Assembly (NCBI GenBank): GCA_046153875.1
Contig: JBJXFE010000054.1
Location: 1 to 64,000 of the forward strand
Length of the DNA: 64,000 bases
Reading direction: 5' to 3'
DNA from: JBJXFE01 sp046153875
Lineage (GTDB): Bacteria; Planctomycetota; Phycisphaerae; Phycisphaerales; UBA1924
The notes under the pieces are model-generated. The model was given only the letters and a program-made list of their open reading frames with translations. It had not been told where the DNA came from and ran no database searches. The position numbers and the translations under genes are program-made. Shown here piece by piece: positions 1 through 7,030 of this stretch (position 1 is the stretch's first letter; the number at the start of each line of letters is the position of its first letter).

Positions 1-150
1 CAGGTCCCGCCACGGCGCGCCCGTCCGCAGCACCCACAGCATGCCGTCGAACATGAGCCGATGGTCGTTCCACTTCCCACCGCGCTGCTGGCGTGGCAGC
101 AACGGCTGGATCAGCTTCCACTGCGTAGCGCTGGTGTCGCCTCGTCCCAT
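1..150 (-). CDS. IS5-family transposase, N-terminal part (cut by window edge)
   Basis: This is the first 50 codons of an insertion-sequence transposase; the rest lies beyond base 1. The visible protein starts MGRGDTSATQWKLIQPLLP and contains DHRLMFDGMLWVLRTGAPWR, the hallmark N-terminal block (DUF4096) of IS5-family DDE transposases, in which a W-x-x-I-x-P-L-L-P segment precedes a G-x-L-W-x-L-R-T-G-A-P-W-R motif. The start is set by a perfect AAGGAGG Shine-Dalgarno sequence 6 nt before the ATG, unlike most first genes in this window, which lack such a site. The catalytic domain and one terminal inverted repeat are outside the window, so I cannot say whether the element is intact or mobile. 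The other end of the element should lie between about 155 and 240, but I could not define its inverted repeat. Confidence 0.9.
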   Translation of the reverse strand, partial: MGRGDTSATQWKLIQPLLPRQQRGGKWNDHRLMFDGMLWVLRTGAPWRDL

Positions 151-242
151 CGGTGGCCTCCTTGCCGGAAGCCGCAGTGTGACACCTCATTCAGCCTGGC
201 GCAACCGAACCCGCGCCGTACAGGCGATCCGTCAGACAGAAC

Positions 243-725
243 CTAGCGCCCCCGAGTGTCCCCGCACTCCGGGCACGCCGCGCCGGCCCCGAGCCCCGCC
301 AGGTCATACCCGCACGCCGCGCAATGCCCGGGCCGCCCCCCCGCCCGCCGATCACGCCACCAGAGCCAGGCGGTAGGCAGGGCCACGATGACGAGCGGCA
401 CCCACCACGGCACGGCGACCGTGAAACCCGACTGAGAGAAGGTGACCTCAACCCACCACCGCATCCGGTCTACGTCTACATCCGGATTGGTACGCCGGAG
501 AGACCACTGGACTGTCCGAGTCGGGACACGGGGACGATCGGTGGAGAGAATCCACAACGAGCCTCCACCCGCGGCAACGATCGACGTGCCGCGGCCGGAA
601 TAGACGAACCGCGTCACTGTCCACGCCCTGCTCCCCAACCAGAGCGCCGCAATCATCGCGCAGAGAATCAGCCCCGCCCACTTCGCCACCCGCCGCCCCC
701 CCGCAACTCGCCCGCGACGCTTCAT
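243..725 (-). CDS. Small membrane protein with C-terminal zinc ribbon
   Basis: Protein of 160 aa. It has an N-terminal transmembrane segment at about residues 14-32, a soluble stretch, a second membrane segment at about 103-122 (P-W-W-V-P-L-V-I-V-A-L-P) and a C-terminal zinc ribbon, C-A-A-C-G-Y-D-L then C-P-E-C-G. The ribbon with a G-Y-D-L tail is a common ending of small membrane proteins in planctomycetes; their function is not known. A TATCGT box lies 8 nt before the ATG and there is no Shine-Dalgarno sequence, so the mRNA may be leaderless. The gene stands alone between the IS5 end and a non-coding gap. I am confident that it is a gene but cannot assign a role. Confidence 0.8.
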   Translation of the reverse strand: MKRRGRVAGGRRVAKWAGLILCAMIAALWLGSRAWTVTRFVYSGRGTSIVAAGGGSLWILSTDRPRVPTRTVQWSLRRTNPDVDVDRMRWWVEVTFSQSGFTVAVPWWVPLVIVALPTAWLWWRDRRAGGRPGHCAACGYDLAGLGAGAACPECGDTRGR

Positions 726-733
726 CGCCCATC

Positions 734-739
734 ACGATA
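734..739 (-). promoter_or_regulatory. TANNNT -10 box 8 nt before the start at 725
   Basis: TATCGT on the minus strand, 8 nt from the ATG. No -35 hexamer is recognisable. It fits the leaderless pattern shared by many first genes in this window. Confidence 0.45.
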
Positions 740-962
740 CGCGATCCGGGGCTCCGCCCGCTGTGCCGCGGCGGGTCAACGACGCCGGTAGCCCGGGCCA
801 CGCCGAGGGACAGAGTGCTCCTGTCACCCGCAACGACCGGCGCGGCATCGCGGGTATCGCGGATCGCTCCGTCGCGCGCGAAGGCCCGCTCGCGGTTATC
901 CGCCGCCCGTTCCGGGCGCGGACCCGCCCGCGTCGGCCCGCGAGGTGCCCGCGCCGACGGCC

Positions 963-1193
963 GACTCGCCCAAATCAGGAGCAGACTTGCTCACTTCAGA
1001 GGCTGAAGTGGTCACGTCAGGAGCTGAAGTGGCAGCGCCGAGAGCAAACGTGTTCACGTCAGGAGTTGAAGTGGCAGCGCCGAGAGCAAACGTGGTCACT
1101 TCAAGAGCTGAAGTGGCAGCGCCGAGAGCAAACGTGGTCACTTCAGGAGCTGAAGTGCCCGCATCAGGAGCTGATTTGCCCAAATCAGGAGCG
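963..1193. repeat. Eleven-unit 21-bp tandem repeat (minisatellite)
   Basis: Eleven consecutive 21-bp units with exact phasing: starts at 963, 984, 1005, 1026, 1047, 1068, 1089, 1110, 1131, 1152 and 1173. Two alternating types form an internal 42-bp higher-order unit copied three times at 1026, 1068 and 1110. One type reads GAAGTGGCAGCGCCGAGAGC. The other carries CACTTCAGGAGCTGAAGTG, whose ends CACTTCA and TGAAGTG are reverse complements, so each such copy can form a 7-bp hairpin with a GGAGC loop. The 21-bp length equals seven codons, and several reading frames stay open across the array, giving heptad-like peptides. There is no start signal or domain, so I treat it as non-coding. The repeats are contiguous, without spacers, so this is not a CRISPR array. 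Confidence 0.9.
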
Positions 1194-1530
1194 TTTTTCG
1201 CCACGCTGGGAGCCGCCTCGCCCGGCCGTCCATGTAAAAACCCCCACCGGAAGCCCGAAAACGGCGATGGGCAGCGGGCAATGGGCGGTGAGCCATCCGC
1301 CGGGCCGATCGGCGGCCTTATCTGTGTAAAACCCGTCGCTCGCGCTCCGGGCTCTGTCCGCACCCCCCACCCCCACCCACCACCCCACCCGTTCCGGTCC
1401 CGATCCGTGCCGAGCCGTGTCATCCGTGGTCGGCCGGGCGCCGCCGCGCGCCGGTCCTCCGGCGCAGCGCTGGCAGGCCGTCTACCGCCCCGTGCCGCTG
1501 GGCCACCGCCGGATCGCGCGGAGCCTGCGC

Positions 1531-1536
1531 TACGGT
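1531..1536 (+). promoter_or_regulatory. TANNNT box 5 nt before the start at 1542
   Basis: TACGGT, only 5 nt from the ATG and without a -35 hexamer or a Shine-Dalgarno site. A start of transcription about 7 nt downstream of the box would fall on the ATG itself. Confidence 0.45.
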
Positions 1537-1541
1537 TCCGC

Positions 1542-2108
1542 ATGGAACTCAACGCTGAAGTTATCCTCACCTGCCTCGTCATCGTCATCGCCCGCGTCGC
1601 CGACGTCTCGCTCGGCACGCTGCGCATGGTGAGCGTGATCAACGGCCGCCGCTGGTCTTCGTGGGCCCTGGGGTTCGCCGAGGTGCTCGTGTGGATCGTC
1701 GTCGTGTCCGAGGTCATCAAGACCATCAACCAGAGCCCGCTCTACCCGCTCGCGTACGCCTTCGGATTCGCCACCGGCAGCTTCCTGGGCATCACCATCG
1801 AATCGCGCCTCGCGTTCGGCGACCAGATGGTCCGCCTGTTCACCCGGACGCCCGGCGTGGCCGCCATGCTGCGGAACGAGGGGTTGGGCGTCACCGAGTT
1901 CGACGGGCGGGGGCGCGACGGGCCGATCCAGATGCTGTTCATCCAGACCCCGCGGCGGGATGTGCCGAAGGTTCTGGCACGCGCCAAGGCCCTCGATGCG
2001 GCGTGCTACTACCTCGTGGACGATGTGCGGCTCAAGTCGGACGAGTCAGGGAGCGGGATGCGGGGTTGGGGATTGGGCCGGTGGTTGCTGTGGATGCAGC
2101 GGCGCTAG
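1542..2108 (+). CDS. DUF5698/DUF2179 (UPF0316-like) membrane protein
   Basis: Protein of 188 aa. The N-terminal half is hydrophobic with about three membrane segments, including V-A-D-V-S-L-G-T-L-R-M near residue 20 and an A-F-G-F-A-T-G-S-F-L-G-I segment, as in DUF5698. The C-terminal half (about 90-165) is a small soluble DUF2179-like domain with V-T-x-F-D-G-R-G-R-D-G-P and L-F-I-Q-T-P-R-R. This is the architecture of the UPF0316 family (YebE of Bacillus and relatives), whose role is unknown. A longer in-frame reading from 945 exists but would run through the minisatellite. The TACGGT box directly before the ATG at 1542 and the family boundary support the shorter start. The next gene has its own promoter inside the following gap. 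Confidence 0.85.
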   Translation: MELNAEVILTCLVIVIARVADVSLGTLRMVSVINGRRWSSWALGFAEVLVWIVVVSEVIKTINQSPLYPLAYAFGFATGSFLGITIESRLAFGDQMVRLFTRTPGVAAMLRNEGLGVTEFDGRGRDGPIQMLFIQTPRRDVPKVLARAKALDAACYYLVDDVRLKSDESGSGMRGWGLGRWLLWMQRR

Positions 2109-2123
2109 CACGACCGGCGCGGG

Positions 2124-2151
2124 TTGACCCCATCGGCCCCGCGCCTACATT
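2124..2151 (+). promoter_or_regulatory. Promoter of the riboswitch-terC transcript
   Basis: TTGACC at 2124-2129, a 16-nt spacer and TACATT at 2146-2151. This is one of the few housekeeping-type promoters in the window with both hexamers recognisable. Initiation about 7 nt downstream, near 2158, would begin the RNA just before the P1 stem of the riboswitch at 2162, which supports both calls. Confidence 0.7.
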
Positions 2152-2161
2152 CCGCCGTCCG

Positions 2162-2295
2162 CGTGTTGGGGAGTAGCCTCCCGGGCGAGCGTCGCCCGGG
2201 CGTCCGCGGCGTCAGCACGGGGCCGGGTGCCCCCGCCGGGACGAGGTCGGGCAGGGACGGCTTGCCGCCCGCCGGCTCAGCGCCAGACCAGCATG
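2162..2295 (+). promoter_or_regulatory. yybP-ykoY (Mn2+-sensing) riboswitch
   Basis: The segment carries the family signature in order: GGGGAGTAGCC (2168-2178), GTCAGCAC (2211-2218, matching the conserved GUCAACA of the first L1 loop side) and GCTCAGCGCCAGACC (2275-2289, matching GAGCAAGACC). An 8-bp closing P1 stem can be drawn between CGTGTTGG (2162-2169) and CCAGCATG (2288-2295), with two G-U wobbles. GC-rich hairpin arms lie between the conserved loops. The family binds Mn2+ and typically controls TerC/Alx, MntP and related exporters, and here it sits directly upstream of a TerC gene. About 44 nt separate P1 from the terC ATG. That stretch contains a competing CCAG/CTGG pairing over the 3' side of P1, so control at the level of translation is plausible (inference). 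Confidence 0.88.
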
Positions 2296-2339
2296 GCCTG
2301 GTGTCGGCGCGCCGTCGCGGCAGGAACAAGGGCTCCCGC

Positions 2340-3863
2340 ATGTCCATCTGGCTCTGGGTCGGTTTCGGAGGGCTGCTGCTGGGCCTGCTGGCCATCGATC
2401 TGGGCGTGCTCAACCGCAAGGCCCACGTCATCGGCGTCCGCGAGGCGATGAAGCAGTGGGCCATCTGGGTGGGCGTCGCGCTGCTCTTCAACGTGGCGGT
2501 CTACTTCCTGTACCAGAACCACGTCGGCGGCCTGGGGATCGCCGTTCCGCAGGTCAGCAAGGAAGTGAAGGACGTGGGCGGCATGGAGGCGGCCCAGCTC
2601 TTCCTCACCGGGTACATCGTCGAGGCGTCGCTGAGCATGGACAACATGCTCGTGATCGCCCTCATCCTGGCGTACTTCCGCGTGCCCCGGCAGTTCCAGC
2701 ACCGCGTGCTCTTCTGGGGGATCATCGGGGCGGTCGTGCTGCGCGGGGCGATGATCGTCGTCGGGGCCAAGCTCCTCGAGGAGTACCACTGGCTCATCTA
2801 CGTCTTCGGGGGCATCCTGCTCGCGTCGGCGGTGAAGCTGCTGCTGATGAAAGAAGGGGCGGACGAGGTCGGGCACTCCCTGGCCGTGCGGATCGCGCGC
2901 AAGACCATGCGCGTCTCGCAGGACTTTGACGGGTCGAGGTTCTTCACCCGCGGGCGGGAGGCGCCCACACCGAGCCCGGACCCCGGCGGGCCCGCGGCTC
3001 CCTCGCACGGCTGCGCGCCCGCCGCGGCGCGGATGATCCCCGGGGCGCTCTACGCCACGCCCCTCTTCCTTGCGCTCGTCGTCGTGGACATCGCCGACGT
3101 GATCTTCGCGGTGGACTCCATCCCCGCGATCTTCGGCATCACGCTCGACCCGTTCATCGTGTTCACCTCCAACTGCTTCGCGATCCTGGGGCTGCGGGCG
3201 ATCTACTTCGCCATCGCGGCGATGATCGAGTCCTTCCGCTACATGAAGGCGAGCATGGTGTTCGTGCTGGCGTTCATCGGCATGAAGATGCTCCTGCCGT
3301 TGGGCCCCGCAACGATCAACGTCACGTGGAAGGGGCTTTGCTGGCTCTCCACAACGCTGTCGATCTCCGCCGTCGACTACGCCCCGGTCATCAACCCCGA
3401 CGCCAACTGGCACATCAACCCCACGCCGTCGCTGCTCATCATCGGCGGGATCCTGGCCGTCGGGCTCCTCGCGTCGCTGGTCATCCGCCCGGGCAAACCC
3501 GTGCCCCCGCCGGAGACCGGCGCGGACGAGCTGCTCGAGCTGGCCGACCTGACGGTGCGCAACAGCTGGAAGATCGCCATCGCCGTCATCGGGAGCACCG
3601 TCGTACTGCTGGGGGTGGTTCTGATGATCGCCCCGGTGCTCCCCGGTTGGCCGCTCGTCTTCTTCGGTTTGGCGATCCTGGCGTCGGAGTTCGTGTGGGC
3701 GCGGCGGCTGATGAAGCGGGTGCACGCCCAGAAAGACACTCTGATCCGACGGGCCAGGTCGCTGGTGGGGATGGAGACGGAAGAGGCCCCGCGCTCCGCG
3801 ACGCCCGACACAGACGCGTCGGAGATACCGGGGTCGGCCGACAAGCAGCGACCGCCGGGATGA
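2340..3863 (+). CDS. TerC family membrane protein with C-terminal PGPGW-type domain
   Basis: Protein of 507 aa. It begins M-S-I-W-L-W-V-G-F and has about ten membrane segments. TerC signatures are the acidic membrane motifs V-E-A-S-L-S-M-D-N-M near residue 100 and D-I-A-D-V-I-F-A-V-D-S-I-P-A-I near 250, which in the family are linked to metal (Mn2+ or tellurite) handling and export. The C-terminal 90 residues add V-L-P-G-W-P-L-V-F-F-G-L-A-I-L, resembling the PGPGW transmembrane domain, so this is a TerC-PGPGW fusion, longer than the usual TerC of 300-350 aa. The linker at about 215-240 is proline-rich. The frame is open from 2124, but the start at 2340 follows the riboswitch and matches where TerC homology begins. 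The likely role is Mn2+ efflux, under Mn2+ control by the leader. Confidence 0.9.
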   Translation: MSIWLWVGFGGLLLGLLAIDLGVLNRKAHVIGVREAMKQWAIWVGVALLFNVAVYFLYQNHVGGLGIAVPQVSKEVKDVGGMEAAQLFLTGYIVEASLSMDNMLVIALILAYFRVPRQFQHRVLFWGIIGAVVLRGAMIVVGAKLLEEYHWLIYVFGGILLASAVKLLLMKEGADEVGHSLAVRIARKTMRVSQDFDGSRFFTRGREAPTPSPDPGGPAAPSHGCAPAAARMIPGALYATPLFLALVVVDIADVIFAVDSIPAIFGITLDPFIVFTSNCFAILGLRAIYFAIAAMIESFRYMKASMVFVLAFIGMKMLLPLGPATINVTWKGLCWLSTTLSISAVDYAPVINPDANWHINPTPSLLIIGGILAVGLLASLVIRPGKPVPPPETGADELLELADLTVRNSWKIAIAVIGSTVVLLGVVLMIAPVLPGWPLVFFGLAILASEFVWARRLMKRVHAQKDTLIRRARSLVGMETEEAPRSATPDTDASEIPGSADKQRPPG

Positions 3864-3887
3864 TCGGGCCATCCGCGGACGCGACGC

Positions 3888-3893
3888 TATCGT
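3888..3893 (+). promoter_or_regulatory. TANNNT box 12 nt before the start at 3906
   Basis: TATCGT in the 42-nt gap between terC and the next gene. It lies slightly further from the ATG than the other leaderless-type boxes, so this one is less certain. Confidence 0.35.
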
Positions 3894-3905
3894 GTTGCTC
3901 GCCTG

Positions 3906-5000
3906 ATGCCCGACCGCCCCACCAACCCCGCCTCGGAACTCTCGGCGCGCGCCGCGCTCTTCCTCGCCTTCGCGGCGTTCTTTACCGTGCCGTGGACGCT
4001 GGTGCCCGGGGCCGGCGCGGTCGCGAGGTGGGCGAAGCCCGAGTTCGCGCTCGCCGCGGGGATCGTGCTGGCGCTCGCGGGCCTCGGCGCGTTCGAGAAA
4101 CGCGCCAAGTCGATCTCCCGGCTGCTGATCCAGATCATCGTGGTGCTCGTGGGCCTGCGGATCGACCTGGGCGACGTGGTCCGTTTCGGCGGCGTGGGCC
4201 TCCTGCTCGGCACGGGCGTCATCGTCACGACATTCGCCGTCGGCCTCGCGCTCGCCCGCGTGCTGCGCACCGACCGCGAGATGACAACGCTGCTCTGCTC
4301 CGGGACCGCGGTGTGCGGCGGTTCAGCCATCGCCGCGGTGGGCTCGGCGATCGCCGCCGCCGCGCCCGCCATGGCGGTGTCGCTGGGCGTCGTCTTCATC
4401 CTGAACGCGGCGGCGCTGTACCTGATGCCGTTCGTCGGCAACCGCCTGGGCATGAACGCCGCTCAGTTCGGCACATGGGCCGGCCTGGCGATCCACGATT
4501 ACTCGTCGGTGGTGGCCGCGGCGCGGGCGTGGGACGACGCGCACGCGGGCGTCGGCGTCGAGTCCCTGGCCCGCGGCGCGGAGCAGGCCGCCACCGTGAC
4601 CAAGGGCACCCGCGTGCTGTGGATCATGCCCATCGCGGTGGGCGCGGCGTGGTGGGCGCGGCGATCGGGCGCGAAGGCCGACGACGGGACCGCGCGCCGG
4701 TTCGGCTCCCCCGTACCGTGGTTCATCATCGGGTTCCTGATCGCCAGCGCGATCCGCACCGCGCTGCCCGCCGAAGCCCTGGCCGCGGACGGAACCGTGC
4801 TGTTCCGGCGGGCCGCGATGGAATCCGCGGTGAAGCTGTGGACGGGCGTGGCGATGTCCGCGGCCCTCTTCCTGATCGGGACGGGGCTCTCGCGCCGAAC
4901 GCTCGCGGCCGTGGGATGGCGGGCGCTGGTCGTCGGCGTCCTCCTGTGGCTCGTGATCGGCGCAGGGTCCCTGCTGGTCGTGCGCGCGATCGTGGCGTGA
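3906..5000 (+). CDS. YeiH-type putative sulfate exporter family transporter
   Basis: Protein of 364 aa with about ten hydrophobic segments. The central motif L-L-C-S-G-T-A-V-C-G-G-S-A-I-A-A (about residues 130-145) is the signature of the conserved membrane family PF03601 (YeiH/YadS-like, often annotated as putative sulfate exporter). Another family feature is G-L-A-I-H-D-Y-S-S-V-V-A-A near residue 197. Family members are near 340-400 aa, so this one is complete. The substrate is not established for most members. It follows terC by 42 nt on the same strand and could be co-transcribed, though a TATCGT box precedes it. The product is certain at family level and uncertain for substrate. Confidence 0.88.
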   Translation: MPDRPTNPASELSARAALFLAFAAFFTVPWTLVPGAGAVARWAKPEFALAAGIVLALAGLGAFEKRAKSISRLLIQIIVVLVGLRIDLGDVVRFGGVGLLLGTGVIVTTFAVGLALARVLRTDREMTTLLCSGTAVCGGSAIAAVGSAIAAAAPAMAVSLGVVFILNAAALYLMPFVGNRLGMNAAQFGTWAGLAIHDYSSVVAAARAWDDAHAGVGVESLARGAEQAATVTKGTRVLWIMPIAVGAAWWARRSGAKADDGTARRFGSPVPWFIIGFLIASAIRTALPAEALAADGTVLFRRAAMESAVKLWTGVAMSAALFLIGTGLSRRTLAAVGWRALVVGVLLWLVIGAGSLLVVRAIVA

Positions 5001-5076
5001 ACCGCCCGCGACCATGAAATCCCGTTGATCCTCGCGGCTCGGCGCGGTAAGGTGGCCCGTCGCGGCCGCTCGGAGC

Positions 5077-5646
5077 ATGGCGATGAACGACGATGTGCGA
5101 GCCCTTCAGGGGCGGATCGACGAACTCCAGAAGCAACTCGGCGAAGCCCGCCGGCGCGCCGCCCCGGAGCCGGTCCGCGATTACACGCTGACGACGCCCG
5201 ACGGCGCGCCCGTCCTCCTTTCTCGGCTGTTCGGGTCGAAGGGCGACCTCGTGCTGATCCACAACATGGGGCGGCGCTGCGTCTACTGCACCCTGTGGGC
5301 GGATGGGATCACCGGCTTCACAAAGCACCTCGAAGACCGCGCGGCGTTCGCGCTGGCCTCGCCCGACGAGCCGGCGGTGCTGCGCGACTTCGCCTCGTCG
5401 CGCGGGTGGAACTTCACAACCGTGTCGTCTCATGGCACGACCTTCGGGCACGACCTGGGGTTCGAGCCCGATCCGGGCAAGCCCTGGCCCGGCGTGTCCG
5501 CGTTCCGCAAGCGTCCCGACGGATCGATCGTCCGCACGGGACGCGCGTCGTTCGGCCCCGGGGATTCGTTCTGCGCGATCTGGCACCTGTTCGACCTGCT
5601 CGAAGGCGGCGTGGGTGAATGGGGGCCAAAGTTCCGGTACGAATGA
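5077..5646 (+). CDS. DUF899 thioredoxin-like protein
   Basis: Protein of 189 aa. A short N-terminal coiled coil (residues 4-30, L-Q-G-R-I-D-E-L-Q-K-Q-L) precedes a thioredoxin-like fold with G-R-R-C-V-Y-C-T-L-W-A-D-G (about 66-78), the C-x-x-C-T-L-W-A-D-G motif of the DUF899 family. The end has F-x-A-I-W-H-L-F-D-L-L-E-G-G. Family members are cytoplasmic and of unknown substrate; the C-x-x-C pair suggests a redox role (inference). GGAGC lies just before the ATG. The next gene starts inside the stop codon (ATGA), so the two are translationally coupled. Confidence 0.82.
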   Translation: MAMNDDVRALQGRIDELQKQLGEARRRAAPEPVRDYTLTTPDGAPVLLSRLFGSKGDLVLIHNMGRRCVYCTLWADGITGFTKHLEDRAAFALASPDEPAVLRDFASSRGWNFTTVSSHGTTFGHDLGFEPDPGKPWPGVSAFRKRPDGSIVRTGRASFGPGDSFCAIWHLFDLLEGGVGEWGPKFRYE

Positions 5647-6536
5647 TGCGTGCGCCTCCCGGACCGCCGCTCGCCGTCGCCGCGATGATCCTCGCGGGCG
5701 CTGCGGTCGCCGCCCGCGCCCAGCACACGATGTACGCGCTGGACGGCCTGCGCGACGTGCTGGTCACGATCGACCTGGCGACCGGGGCCGCGACGGACGT
5801 GGGGCCGATCGGGTTCAACGCGGGGTTCTGCGGGCTCGCGTTCAACCCCGTGCCCGTGCCGGGCCCCGGCGGATCGGTGTTCAGCCCCGGCACGCTCTTC
5901 GGCGTGGACGCGAACACGCAGCGGCTCTACACCTTCGACCTCGGCACCGGGCGCGCGACTGCGATCGGACCGACGTTCCTGCTCGGTGTGTGGGAGACGC
6001 TGACCTTCGATGCGCGGGGGCGGCTGTGGACGACGGAGTTGTACGACCGCTTCACGCTCGACACGGCGACGGGCCTGGCGTCACACGTGCCGGGCGGGTT
6101 CAACGTGCCGCTCGGCGTGGCGTATTCGACCGACACGCTGCCGGTCGCGGTCCCCGCGGCGGGCCCGGGCGTCCTTCCGGCGGGCACAATCATCGCCTGC
6201 CGCGCGGGCCTGTTTCATGCGCTCGACGGGCGGACGTGGGACGTCCTGCTGACCACGTCGATCCCCGAGGCGACCGAGGTGGTCATGGCCGCGCCCGATG
6301 GCACGATCTACGCGCTCGGCGGGCCGTACGAGAGCATGAGCTTGTACAGGCTGTCGCTGAGCCCGATCGGCGCCGAGCTGATCGGACCGACGGGCCTGGG
6401 GCATCTGTGGGGCGGGGCGATCATCCCGGCGCCCGCGGGTGCGATGCTCGTGTTCGGCGCGATCGGCGCGTGCGCGGCCCGCCGGCGGCGCGCATCGTCA
6501 CGTTGCCCCTCGTGTGCCGCACTCAGCGACCGGTAG
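5643..6536 (+). CDS. Secreted protein with PEP-CTERM-like anchor
   Basis: Protein of 297 aa from the ATG that overlaps the preceding stop codon. It has a signal peptide ending A-A-V-A-A-R-A-Q (about residues 10-26) and a repetitive beta-rich body built from units such as L-V-T-I-D-L-A-T-G-A-A-T and Y-T-F-D-L-G-T-G-R-A, resembling a beta-propeller of the kind seen in DUF4394-type or PQQ-like proteins. Near the C-terminus are I-P-A-P-A-G-A-M-L-V-F-G-A-I-G-A-C-A-A and a run R-R-R-R, a P-A-P plus membrane segment plus basic tail as in PEP-CTERM sorting signals. The protein is probably exported and processed by an exosortase-type system encoded elsewhere. No enzyme function is visible. The tail overlaps the convergent DUF2934 gene by 14 bp. 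Confidence 0.78.
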   Translation: MMRAPPGPPLAVAAMILAGAAVAARAQHTMYALDGLRDVLVTIDLATGAATDVGPIGFNAGFCGLAFNPVPVPGPGGSVFSPGTLFGVDANTQRLYTFDLGTGRATAIGPTFLLGVWETLTFDARGRLWTTELYDRFTLDTATGLASHVPGGFNVPLGVAYSTDTLPVAVPAAGPGVLPAGTIIACRAGLFHALDGRTWDVLLTTSIPEATEVVMAAPDGTIYALGGPYESMSLYRLSLSPIGAELIGPTGLGHLWGGAIIPAPAGAMLVFGAIGACAARRRRASSRCPSCAALSDR

Positions 6537-6768
6537 ACTTCGCGCTCAGCTCCCGCTCCGCGCGGAGCCAGTCCTGCTCCGGGCTGCCGCCCTGGCCCTT
6601 GCGGGCGCAGAAGAGCTCGTAGGCGCGCTTGCGGATGTCGTCGGCGGCCGGGCGGCGGACGACCTGCACGCCGGGGCCGCCGGGCAGGGGCGACGAGCCG
6701 AACGGTGCCGGCGCGTCGGGGTTGCCGGTGTTCGAGAGGGCGTTGAACGGGCGGTTCTGGCGGGCCAT
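6523..6768 (-). CDS. DUF2934 domain protein
   Basis: Small basic protein of 81 aa. The C-terminal half reads I-R-K-R-A-Y-E-L-F-C-A-R-K-G-Q-G-G-S-P-E-Q-D-W-L-R-A-E, split here by hyphens, which is the short helical DUF2934 motif (A-Y-E-L-W followed by D-W-L-x-A-E). The N-terminal half is rich in Pro, Gly and Asn and probably disordered. Function is unknown; members are cytoplasmic and frequent in proteobacteria and planctomycetes. A perfect GGAGGAG site lies 5 nt before the ATG. The gene is convergent with the preceding secreted-protein gene. Confidence 0.85.
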   Translation of the reverse strand: MARQNRPFNALSNTGNPDAPAPFGSSPLPGGPGVQVVRRPAADDIRKRAYELFCARKGQGGSPEQDWLRAERELSAKSTGR

Positions 6769-7015
6769 GCGGTCTCCTCCGGGGGTCCACGGTCTTGCGA
6801 GCCGGGTCGGTGCGGGCGGCGTCTCGCGCGGCGCCTCGGACCTAGATCGGCCGGAGCGGACAATCCCTTCACCGCTCCGCTCCCGCCACGTCCATGTTTA
6901 GGGAGGGGCACATCCGGGTGGTGACGTGATCAAGCGACTGCTGCCGAAGGCCGATGACAGGGTCCGAGAAGCAGGTTTGCGCCCCGTGCGGGTCGGTCCC
7001 GGGGGGTTCGTGCCG

Positions 7016-7021
7016 TACAAT
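7016..7021 (+). promoter_or_regulatory. TACAAT -10 box 9 nt before the start at 7031
   Basis: TACAAT followed by CGAGGAAGC and then the ATG. The GAGGAA could act as a ribosome site only if transcription started further upstream. No -35 hexamer is visible. Confidence 0.5.
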
Positions 7022-7030
7022 CGAGGAAGC

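Larger units (their letters stand above)
726..1541. other. Long intergenic gap with minisatellite
   Basis: About 816 bases without a convincing gene. Open frames run through it on both strands, but none has a start signal, a recognisable domain or conserved-looking composition, and they stay open mainly because the central repeat lacks stop codons. Besides the repeat array at 963-1193, the stretch holds two similar TGTAAAA-C motifs near 1232 and 1321 and an ordinary GC-rich remainder. The gene for the DUF5698 protein starts at its right edge. Confidence 0.6.

Noticed and set aside
963..1193. CRISPR array
   Set aside because: The units are contiguous and have no unique spacers, and no cas genes lie nearby.
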